Part shown: positions 13,962 to 21,394 of the stretch, in pieces
Position numbering within the stretch: position 1 is the first letter of the stretch
Layout: the number at the start of each line of letters is the position of its first letter
Origin: Bacteroidaceae bacterium
GTDB lineage: Bacteria > Bacteroidota > Bacteroidia > Bacteroidales > Bacteroidaceae
NCBI GenBank assembly: GCA_017628775.1
Contig: JAGBYN010000079.1
Coordinates: forward strand, 1-31,709
Reading direction: 5' to 3'
Length of the DNA: 31,709 nt
Notes under the pieces: model-generated
The model's input: the letters and a program-made list of their open reading frames with translations, nothing else
What the model was told of the DNA's origin: nothing
The model's database searches: none
Position numbers and translations under genes: made by a program

Positions 13962-15032
13962 ATGTTGAGAAATATTTTTCTATTGTTTATATTGCTTGTT
14001 AATGGTACACTTGCCGCACAGCATGTTGTGGAGCAGGAATTGACGTCCACAAATATATTGATTGGCGAGCAGTGTACATTAAAAACACGTGTGTTTGTAG
14101 ATCGTGGAACACATGTGGTTTATCCAACGTTCGAAAATGATATCTACATTCCTGGCGTTGAGATTCTTAAAAAAAGCAAAATTGATACCATAACCTTAAA
14201 TCAAGGTAAACGAATCGAATTAAAACGCGATTATTTATTGACGTCGTTTGATTCTGCACTGCATGTGTTGCCTCCTTTTTTTGTGATAGCAGAAGACGAC
14301 ACTGTTTTCTCGGCGTCAAAATTAGGCTTAAAAGTCAACACGATACCGGTGGATACGACCAAAGCCAACGATTTTGCAGGGCCACACTCTGTTGTCAACA
14401 TTGAATATGAATGGAGCCCAAGACTTTGGTTGATGTTGCTAGCGGTGGTGGTGCTTTGTGTGGTTGCAACAATCCTTCTCCGAAGAATTGCCAGAAACAA
14501 ACCCATAACGAAAAGAATTGTCATTACCCCTCCACCTCCAGCGCATCAGCCTGCGATGGCTGCCATAGAGCATATTCGAGAAAATAAAAAGATTGACACA
14601 AAAGAAGAGATAAAGGCATACTACGATAGTTTGACTGATGTGCTGAGAAGTTATATCCAGCAGCGTTTTGGATTTAATGCTAAGGAATTGACTTCTTCAG
14701 AAATTGTATGCCGACTACAACAATCAAATGATGCTTCCGCTTTGAGCGAACTAACGGAAATTCTTGAAACCGCCGATTTGGTGAAGTTTGCAAAATATGA
14801 AACGTCGATGTCGGAGGCCGATCGTAGTTTGGTGATGGCTATAGATTATGTCAATACCACCAAGCAAAAGCCTGAAGACCTTCCAAAGCCAGAAGTTAAA
14901 GTTATAACCGTGGGGGAAGTGAAGCAACATAAAATAAAGATGATGATGATTGTTGCGGCAGTGATAACATCGGCTGTAGCGTTGCTCCTTCTCGGGGTTT
15001 GTATAAAAGATATTTATGATAGTTTCCTTTAG
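13962..15032 (+). CDS. Bat-locus membrane protein, BatD-related C-terminus
   Basis: A 356-residue protein with a signal peptide (MLRNIFLLFILLVNGTLAA, mature from Q20), a periplasmic beta-rich domain of about 130 residues, a membrane helix at about 154-174 followed by a basic RRIARNK, a cytoplasmic helical domain at about 205-305, and a final membrane helix near 323-345. The cytoplasmic domain (ETADLVKFAKYETSMSEADR) resembles the end of BatD in this locus (ETCEYARFAPSMDESLK), so the two share a domain. This is the protein usually found between the DUF58 gene and batA in Bacteroidetes. Its role is unassigned; a scaffold linking periplasmic Bat proteins to the cytoplasmic MoxR/DUF58 pair is inference. 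Confidence 0.75.
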   Translation: MLRNIFLLFILLVNGTLAAQHVVEQELTSTNILIGEQCTLKTRVFVDRGTHVVYPTFENDIYIPGVEILKKSKIDTITLNQGKRIELKRDYLLTSFDSALHVLPPFFVIAEDDTVFSASKLGLKVNTIPVDTTKANDFAGPHSVVNIEYEWSPRLWLMLLAVVVLCVVATILLRRIARNKPITKRIVITPPPPAHQPAMAAIEHIRENKKIDTKEEIKAYYDSLTDVLRSYIQQRFGFNAKELTSSEIVCRLQQSNDASALSELTEILETADLVKFAKYETSMSEADRSLVMAIDYVNTTKQKPEDLPKPEVKVITVGEVKQHKIKMMMIVAAVITSAVALLLLGVCIKDIYDSFL

Positions 15033-15083
15033 TGATTTATTCCTGAGTCGATACTCATTTATTTTAAATATTGCTTACACGGT

Positions 15084-16091
15084 ATGATTTTTGCGCATCC
15101 AGAATATTTTTATTTGCTTTTGCTACTTGTTCCGCTTATTGTGTGGCACTTTTTGATGAAACGCAAAAAAGAGGCAACGCTTATTGTGGCAACAAGCTTA
15201 CCATATATGAGGCAAAAGGCATGGTCTTTAAGAAGGATTTTACAGCCCTTTCCGTTTATCCTAAGAATACTCGTTCTGATACTTGTCATATTGGTTTTGG
15301 CACGACCACAAACCCACGAGTCGTTGTCGGAAAGTGAGCGTGAGGGTATTGATATTATGATTACCATGGATATCTCTACCAGTATGCTAACACCTGATTT
15401 AAAGCCCAATAGAATTGAGGCAGCCAAACAAGTGGCAGTTGAGTTTATCGCTAACCGTCCTAATGATAATATCGGCTTAACGCTATTTGGTGGTGAGGCA
15501 TTTACACAATGTCCGCTGACGATGAATCACGCAGCTTTGCTGTCTATGTTTCAGATGGTGACTTGCGACCTCCAAGCGCAAGGTATTATAAGTCCAGGTA
15601 CGGCAGTAGGAATGGGGTTGGCAAGTGCTGTGACCCACCTTCAAAATAGCAAATCAAAAAGCAAGGTCGTTATTTTATTGACCGATGGTGCAAGCAATGT
15701 GGGCAATATCCCCCCTCTGACAGCAGCTGAATTAGCAAAAAGTCAAGGCGTTCGTGTTTACACCATTGCGTTAGGGAAAATGGGCAAGTCGCAACAAGTT
15801 GTTGCACAATTGGCCAATGGCGAAACGTATGAAGAAGAGGTTGATAACCAAATGGATACAAAAACGCTTCAAACGATTGCTGCTGCAACAGATGGTCAAT
15901 TCTATCATGCTGCTTCGAAAACAGAGTTGCAAAAAATATATTTGGAAATTGACCAATTAGAAAGAACAAAATTGAAGGTGACAAACTATGACAAACGTTA
16001 TGAAGCCTTCCAACCTTTTGCTATTGCCGCTATATTCTGCTTTTTGCTTGAAATCCTTCTGCGTTTAACGTTGTTGCGCCGTTTACCTTAA
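15084..16091 (+). CDS. batA: BatA, VWA-domain aerotolerance protein
   Basis: A 335-residue inner-membrane protein. Membrane helices lie at about 8-25 and 53-73, followed by LARPQTHE, the usual junction before the VWA domain. The metal-ion-dependent adhesion site is intact: DISTS (D96, S98, S100), a GTAVGMG threonine loop and TDGASN. A third helix lies near 305-328. The VWA domain is periplasmic. BatA and BatB are close paralogues and are thought to form a complex with BatC. The gene starts 51 bases after the upstream gene, and the MIFAHPEYFY start is typical. It is required for aerotolerance in related Bacteroides; the molecular mechanism is not settled. Confidence 0.92.
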   Translation: MIFAHPEYFYLLLLLVPLIVWHFLMKRKKEATLIVATSLPYMRQKAWSLRRILQPFPFILRILVLILVILVLARPQTHESLSESEREGIDIMITMDISTSMLTPDLKPNRIEAAKQVAVEFIANRPNDNIGLTLFGGEAFTQCPLTMNHAALLSMFQMVTCDLQAQGIISPGTAVGMGLASAVTHLQNSKSKSKVVILLTDGASNVGNIPPLTAAELAKSQGVRVYTIALGKMGKSQQVVAQLANGETYEEEVDNQMDTKTLQTIAAATDGQFYHAASKTELQKIYLEIDQLERTKLKVTNYDKRYEAFQPFAIAAIFCFLLEILLRLTLLRRLP

Positions 16092-16227
16092 TCGCTCATT
16101 TAAGGACGAGAAATTGCTTTCATTCAAAAAAGGTCGTTCAAAATTGCAATGAATCTGCAATCATTTCCATGTAAATGGCTTCTTCAAGAATGATGAATTA
16201 TAATTTTATTCAATTATTTTAATTGTC

Positions 16228-17238
16228 GTGTTAAAGTTTGCAAATCCTGAATACCTTTATGCTTTAGTCTTACCTATCGCTGTGGTATTGCTTTACATAT
16301 ATGCTCTTTGGGCACAAAGGCGAAGAATGAAGAAATTTGGTAATCCCCTGAAGTTGTCTTCTTTGGTTGCAAATTTTTCATCAATAAGGCAGCATGTCAA
16401 GTTTTTAATGATGTGCGTGGCGCTTGTTCTCTTAATTTGTGCTTTGGCACGTCCTCAATGGGGCACGAAAAAAGAAAATATTAAGCGAAATGGTATTGAA
16501 GTGATTTTTTCGCTCGATGTTTCTAACTCGATGTTGGCTAACGATGTGCAGCCAAACCGACTTGAACGTTCAAAGATGATGATCTCGTCGTTGGTAGAGC
16601 GCATGCAAGATGACAAAATCGGTTTGAATATTTTTGCTGGTGAGGCTTATCCTCAATTACCCATCACGAACGACATTGTTTCGGTAAAATTATTTTTGGA
16701 TGCGGTCACCACAGGTATGGTCACTTTGCAGGGCACAAGCATCGCCTCTGCTATTCAGTTGGCACAAAATAGTTTCACCAATAATGATAAAGTTGGTAAA
16801 GCAATCATTATAGTAACTGATGGCGAGGACCATGAAGAAGGGGCGCTTGAAGCCGCAAAAGAAGCTTCCGAGGCCGGGATGCGCATTTTTATTCTTGGCG
16901 TAGGTTCAACCGAAGGTTCAACGATCCCTACGCACAATGGATTTATGACCGATTCTGAAGGTCGCTACGTCAGAACCGCTTTAAACGAAGCAGCTTGCCG
17001 CGAAATTGCCGAAGCAGGTAAGGGTGTCTATATCCATGTGGATAATACCCATACTGCGCAACAACAATTACAAGCCGAAATAGAGCAGATGCAAAAAGAT
17101 GAGGCAGAGTCAAGCTTCACCGTTTATAATGAGCAATTTATGGCTGTCGCCTTGCTGGCATTTATATTGTTGTTTATCGAGTTTGTGTTGCTCGACACTG
17201 TATTGCCATTATACCACAAAGGAAAGTTATTCAGCTAA
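16228..17238 (+). CDS. batB: BatB, VWA-domain aerotolerance protein
   Basis: A 336-residue paralogue of BatA with the same layout: helices at about 10-28 and 57-74, LARPQWGTKKE junction, metal site DVSNS (D97, S99, S101), TSIASAI loop and TDGEDHEEG, then a final helix near 305-327. The start codon is GTG at 16228, chosen because MLKFANPEYLYAL aligns with BatA's start. The 136-base gap after batA is the longest inside batA-E and holds no gene or clear promoter. BatB probably assembles with BatA and the TPR protein BatC encoded 23 bases downstream. Confidence 0.92.
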   Translation: MLKFANPEYLYALVLPIAVVLLYIYALWAQRRRMKKFGNPLKLSSLVANFSSIRQHVKFLMMCVALVLLICALARPQWGTKKENIKRNGIEVIFSLDVSNSMLANDVQPNRLERSKMMISSLVERMQDDKIGLNIFAGEAYPQLPITNDIVSVKLFLDAVTTGMVTLQGTSIASAIQLAQNSFTNNDKVGKAIIIVTDGEDHEEGALEAAKEASEAGMRIFILGVGSTEGSTIPTHNGFMTDSEGRYVRTALNEAACREIAEAGKGVYIHVDNTHTAQQQLQAEIEQMQKDEAESSFTVYNEQFMAVALLAFILLFIEFVLLDTVLPLYHKGKLFS

Positions 17239-17261
17239 ATCAGAAAGAAATAGAGTTTTTT

Positions 17262-17972
17262 ATGAAATTTGATTTATTAAAAATACACTTGTCATTGCTT
17301 TTATTTATTCTATTTAATCCTTTTGTGCTTCATGCCCAAACGGAAGAGTGGAAATATATGCATCAAGGAAATCGTTCTTTTGAGGCACAGGATTATGATG
17401 AGGCTGAATTGCATTATTTGAATGCGCTTCAGGAAAATCCCAAGTCGTCGAGAGCATTGTTTAATTTAGGCGATGTTCAGTTGGCTAAGAATAATCCACA
17501 ATCGGCTTATGATTATTTTGAAAAGTCCATTAAGTTAGAACAGGATACACTCGTTAAATCTATGGCCTATCATAACCAAGGGTATATCTATCATGCTTCG
17601 GCTATGGCAGCCACAAAGGAAGAACAAAGACAGCAATTACTGCGAAAAGCGATTGACCGTTATAAGCACTCTTTACGCTTGAATCCAGCGGATGATGACA
17701 CCCGTTATAATTTAGCTCTTTGCCAAAAACTCTTGAAAGATTCTGACCAGCAATCTAATCAGCAAGAGCAGCAGGAACAGAAGCAAGATGAAAATCAAAA
17801 ACAAGAGAATAAAGAACAAGAACAGCAAAAACAAGAGCAACAGCAAAAACAAGAGCAACAACAAAACGTTCAATTGATGAACTTATCAAAACAAGCAGAA
17901 AAACAAACCAAAGAAAAAGTGGAACGTGCTATGCAAAACCCACGCAAAAAGAGACTTGAGAAGAATTGGTAA
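17262..17972 (+). CDS. batC: BatC, exported TPR protein
   Basis: A 236-residue protein with a signal peptide ending VLHA before Q26, tetratricopeptide repeats over about 29-158 (for example AELHYLNALQENPKSSRALF, then AIDRYKHSLRLNPADDDTRY), and an unusually Gln/Glu/Lys-rich tail at about 162-202 in which EQQ and KQEQ units recur. The last 35 residues are basic. In Leptospira and Bacteroides, Bat TPR proteins are thought to bridge the VWA proteins. The Gln-rich run is encoded by near-repetitive CAA/CAG/GAA codons and is a likely site of length variation between strains. It ends two bases before the batD start. Confidence 0.88.
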   Translation: MKFDLLKIHLSLLLFILFNPFVLHAQTEEWKYMHQGNRSFEAQDYDEAELHYLNALQENPKSSRALFNLGDVQLAKNNPQSAYDYFEKSIKLEQDTLVKSMAYHNQGYIYHASAMAATKEEQRQQLLRKAIDRYKHSLRLNPADDDTRYNLALCQKLLKDSDQQSNQQEQQEQKQDENQKQENKEQEQQKQEQQQKQEQQQNVQLMNLSKQAEKQTKEKVERAMQNPRKKRLEKNW

Positions 17973-17974
17973 TC

Positions 17975-19813
17975 ATGATGAAATTTATAAATAAGTTAAA
18001 TCATATTGGTATGAGCTATATAGCGCTCATGGCCATGCTTTTGTGTGGATTGCCTTTATATGCTCAAAATGTGAAGGTCGTTGCACCCTCTGTCGTTGCT
18101 TTAGGCGAATATTTTGAGGTTAGGTATGTTGTTGAAAATGAAAAGGCTGAAGGCATTGAGCTTGACGGACTTAAAGACTTTGTGCATTTAAGCGGTCCTA
18201 ATGAATCAAGAAGTCAAAGTTTCCAGTTTATTAATGGCAAGAGTTCGCATACAAGTTCTGTTTCATACACTTATATCCTGCAACCTAAAGCGAAGGGCAA
18301 GTGCACGGTTCCTTCTGCGGTATTAATAATTGATGGTAAAAAAGTGCGTGCAAAATCGGTTGAAATTACTGTGACCGAGGCACAAACCTCTCAGAACTCC
18401 AATTCATCTTCGCAAAAAAGACAACAAAGACGAGCAGAACGTCAACACATTGTTCCTGTTCAGGAAATCACTGATAAGGACCTTTTTGTGCGCGTAACGC
18501 CTACGCGTAAGCATATTAAAGAGCAAGAGGCTGTTGAACTGACTTATTCTGTTTATTCAAGATTAGGTGTGGGGTTGTCGCATGTGGCATTAGCGAAAAC
18601 ACCTGATTTCAAGGATCTTTTGGCGCATGATGTTCCTATGGATGCCATGGACGTTAAAGTGGAAGAGATTAATGGTGTTACTTACAAGGTGACCGATTGC
18701 TTGAAGTATGTGGTGTATCCTCAAAAAGCGGGCGAGATCGTTATATCTCCTTTAATCTTCGAATGCCAAGTGATTCAAAATGATCCTGCAATGGATTTTA
18801 TTGATGCCTTTTTTAATGGGGGGATGGTAAGTAAGGTTTTAAAGCGTAGTGCTCAAAAATTATCATTAAATGTTGAGGCACTGCCTCAGGACAAGCCTTC
18901 TTCATTTACAGGAGCAGTGGGTGATTTTACGATTAAGGAAGAATTACTTTCTGAACATTTACGTACCAACGAAATGTGTCAATACCGCATCACCGTTGAA
19001 GGTACCGGGAATATGAAGTTATTGTTGCCACCTCATGTTAATTTTCCTGAGGATTTTGATACTTACGAGGTGAAAACAACAGAAGACCTCCAGTTAACGG
19101 CTAATGGCCATAAGGGCAAGGTTGTCTATGACTATACTTTCGTGCCCAACCATATTGGCACATACACGATTCCTTCTACGCAAGTGACTTATTTTAATCC
19201 GGCAACAAACAAGTTTGAGGAACTGGCCACAAAAGCCCTTGATTTGAAGATTAAACAAGGCGCTTCAAGTGCCAGCGACCAAAAGCAGAGTGCGGATTCG
19301 CACACTTCAGATATTCGCACAATCAAGCAGGGCAACGTTGTGTTGAAAAATAAAGAAAGCTGGATTCAGTGGGGAACACCCTTGTATTGGAGCGTCTTGT
19401 TCCTGATCACGATAGGTTTGGGAATCTTTACGTGGAAAAGCAAGCAATTGCGCCAGTTCTTTTCAAATAATGAAGTCCTTAATAGACAGAAAGCGAAAAA
19501 GCAAGCTTCTAAGCGCTTAAGAAAAGCGAAGGATGCTTTGAACGGTAATTCAACCGATGATTTCTACTTCGTTTTGCATGATGCCATCCAACAGTATCTG
19601 ATGGACAAGTTTGGCATAACAAAGATTGATTTCAACAAGACAAAGGTGCTTGAAACACTCCAACAACATCAAATCAATGGCGATGTGATTCAAAAATTAA
19701 TCTATGTTTTGGAAACGTGTGAATATGCAAGGTTTGCCCCATCTATGGATGAGTCATTAAAGACATCGTTGTATGAGCAAGCTGTGAGTGTGATCGATTC
19801 AATTGAGAAATAA
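17975..19813 (+). CDS. batD: BatD, oxygen-tolerance membrane protein
   Basis: A 612-residue protein. The signal peptide ends LPLYA before Q31. A long periplasmic beta-rich part follows, with the BatD-family opening VKVVAPSVVALGEYFEVRYV, internal immunoglobulin-like segments and RTNEMCQYRITVEGTGNMKL. One membrane helix lies at about 470-487 (YWSVLFLITIGLGIFTW). The cytoplasmic tail is basic and helical and shares the ETCEYARFAPSMDE motif with the protein at 13962. The frame is open from a TTG at 17966 that overlaps batC, but ATG codons at 17975 and 17978 directly after the batC stop are preferred; the two genes are probably translationally coupled. Two ATGs in a row leave a one-residue uncertainty. 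Confidence 0.9.
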   Translation: MMKFINKLNHIGMSYIALMAMLLCGLPLYAQNVKVVAPSVVALGEYFEVRYVVENEKAEGIELDGLKDFVHLSGPNESRSQSFQFINGKSSHTSSVSYTYILQPKAKGKCTVPSAVLIIDGKKVRAKSVEITVTEAQTSQNSNSSSQKRQQRRAERQHIVPVQEITDKDLFVRVTPTRKHIKEQEAVELTYSVYSRLGVGLSHVALAKTPDFKDLLAHDVPMDAMDVKVEEINGVTYKVTDCLKYVVYPQKAGEIVISPLIFECQVIQNDPAMDFIDAFFNGGMVSKVLKRSAQKLSLNVEALPQDKPSSFTGAVGDFTIKEELLSEHLRTNEMCQYRITVEGTGNMKLLLPPHVNFPEDFDTYEVKTTEDLQLTANGHKGKVVYDYTFVPNHIGTYTIPSTQVTYFNPATNKFEELATKALDLKIKQGASSASDQKQSADSHTSDIRTIKQGNVVLKNKESWIQWGTPLYWSVLFLITIGLGIFTWKSKQLRQFFSNNEVLNRQKAKKQASKRLRKAKDALNGNSTDDFYFVLHDAIQQYLMDKFGITKIDFNKTKVLETLQQHQINGDVIQKLIYVLETCEYARFAPSMDESLKTSLYEQAVSVIDSIEK

Positions 19814-19824
19814 GAAAACCTCTT

Positions 19825-20562
19825 ATGATTAAGTACATATTATTTTTTCTTTCATTCATAACATTTTGCCCTTTATCGGCGCAAAAGCATAAAGCAGATA
19901 GTCTTTACTTAATTCAACATTACAAGGATGCTATTCAAATCTATGAGGAATTGTTAGAGGAAGGTGTGCACGAAGATGTGTACTACAATCTGGCGAATTG
20001 CTATTACAGAATGAATCGTATTCCTCAGGCGGTGTTGAACTATGAACGTGCTTTAAAGCTAAATCCCGAACATACAGATGCACGCCATAATTTAGAGCTT
20101 TGCAGGTCGCAGGTGGGTTTGTATGAAGATGTGGCTGATGACTTTTTCTTTGTCACCCTCATCAAACGATGCATCGCTTCAAAAAATGCCAACCAATGGA
20201 TGGGGTGGGCTATTGCTGCTTTCGCATTGATGGCGGTGGCATGGCTTGCGTATTGCTTATTTACGACCGTAAAATGGCGCAAAATAGCGTTTACATTTGC
20301 TGCTTTTGCCTTCGTTTCAGTTTTGATTTTGAATATTTTTGCGGCAAAGGCTGTTGATCTGTACACTTCAACGAATCGTATCGTTGTGCTTAAACCGGTT
20401 GAAACCTATGAAGCGCCTCACGTAAATTCCAAGTCTTTGGGCAAACTTGTTGCCGGCGCCACATACCTCATTGATGCAGAGCAAGATGGCGAATGGATTC
20501 GTGTTAAATTTTCAGATGGCACTGTGGCCTGGTGTCAGAATGAACATGTAGCAATCATTTAG
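19825..20562 (+). CDS. batE: BatE, TPR and SH3-like membrane protein
   Basis: A 245-residue protein. The N-terminal signal segment ends PLSA before Q20, then two TPR units follow (DAIQIYEELLEEGVHEDVYY and AVLNYERALKLNPEHTDARH). Two membrane helices lie near 126-146 and 150-170. The C-terminal 60 residues form an SH3-like domain (LGKLVAGATYLIDAEQDGEW, IRVKFSDGTVAW). This TPR-membrane-SH3b order is the normal BatE form in Bacteroidetes. The gene starts 11 bases after batD and is the last bat gene. Whether the SH3-like part binds peptidoglycan or another Bat protein is unknown. Confidence 0.9.
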   Translation: MIKYILFFLSFITFCPLSAQKHKADSLYLIQHYKDAIQIYEELLEEGVHEDVYYNLANCYYRMNRIPQAVLNYERALKLNPEHTDARHNLELCRSQVGLYEDVADDFFFVTLIKRCIASKNANQWMGWAIAAFALMAVAWLAYCLFTTVKWRKIAFTFAAFAFVSVLILNIFAAKAVDLYTSTNRIVVLKPVETYEAPHVNSKSLGKLVAGATYLIDAEQDGEWIRVKFSDGTVAWCQNEHVAII

Positions 20563-20595
20563 TAAGGTTTTCAACCGTCTGCACCACTTAATATC

Positions 20596-21285
20596 ATGAT
20601 TTTACAAATAAATGAAATGTTTGATTATCTTTCAAAAATAGACACACAACTCACTCTGTTGTTGAACGGTAGTGATAGCGAATTTATTGATTTAATTGCA
20701 TTTACAGCAACGAAGACCAGCACGTGGATACCTCTTGCTGTGGTGTTGCTCTATGTTGTTGTGCGTTCAAATAATTGGAAGAATGTTTGCATTTTTGTTT
20801 TGGGTGTCGCCTTGGCCATAACGTTGGCCGATCAGGTGGCAAGTGGTGTTTTTAAACCCCTCGTCGCACGATTGCGACCTTCGCATGAACCTGCCTTGCA
20901 GGGTTTAATTGATCTTGTCAATGGTTATCGGGGTGGTCGATATGGATTTTTCAGTAGTCATGCCGCAAATACTTGTGCCGTGTCAACATTCGTGGCGTTA
21001 TTGTATAAAAATAAAGGTTTGACAGTTGCTCTCTATTCCTGGACTTTGCTGAATTGCTGGACACGTGCCTATTTAGGGGTGCATTATGTGAGTGATTTGT
21101 TGGTTGGCTTGTTGTGGGGCTTATGTGTTGGTTTTATGCTTCACTTCATGATTCGCAAGTTTTATGTAAAGTATTCCCCTCAAATTTTTCAAAATATTTT
21201 TACCACATCACGTGCAAATGTTTTGATTAATGCATTGATGCTTACGTATTTATCTATTGTGGTGTATGCAATTGTTGTAGGTTAA
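20596..21285 (+). CDS. PAP2-family membrane phosphatase
   Basis: A 229-residue membrane protein of the PAP2/lipid phosphatase family. The three active-site motifs are visible: KPLVARLRP (K87, R94), FFSSHAAN with H122, and RAYLGVHYVSD (R157, H163, D167). About six membrane helices place the site on the periplasmic face. Likely substrates are undecaprenyl diphosphate or phosphatidyl- or lipid A phosphates; sequence alone does not say which. It lies 33 bases after batE and before the terminator at 21290, so it is probably the last gene of the Bat transcript, linking that transcript to envelope lipid recycling. An alternative start at 20614 (MFDYLSKID) fits the family start equally well. Confidence 0.88.
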   Translation: MILQINEMFDYLSKIDTQLTLLLNGSDSEFIDLIAFTATKTSTWIPLAVVLLYVVVRSNNWKNVCIFVLGVALAITLADQVASGVFKPLVARLRPSHEPALQGLIDLVNGYRGGRYGFFSSHAANTCAVSTFVALLYKNKGLTVALYSWTLLNCWTRAYLGVHYVSDLLVGLLWGLCVGFMLHFMIRKFYVKYSPQIFQNIFTTSRANVLINALMLTYLSIVVYAIVVG

Positions 21286-21289
21286 AGGT

Positions 21290-21315
21290 AAAGCGATTTA
21301 TTGAGTCGCTTTTTT
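21290..21315 (+). terminator. Terminator after the Bat/PAP2 transcript
   Basis: AAAGCGA (21290-21296) pairs with TCGCTTT (21306-21312) around a 9-base loop and runs into six T (21310-21315). It lies five bases after the PAP2 stop and 80 bases before the receptor gene, so the receptor probably has its own promoter. Confidence 0.7.
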
Positions 21316-21394
21316 CCGAAGTTATCCTTAATCTTATAGGTTTATCTCCAGCTTTTAAACGTTTCACCATGCAATATCCCTTAAATTCTATCTG

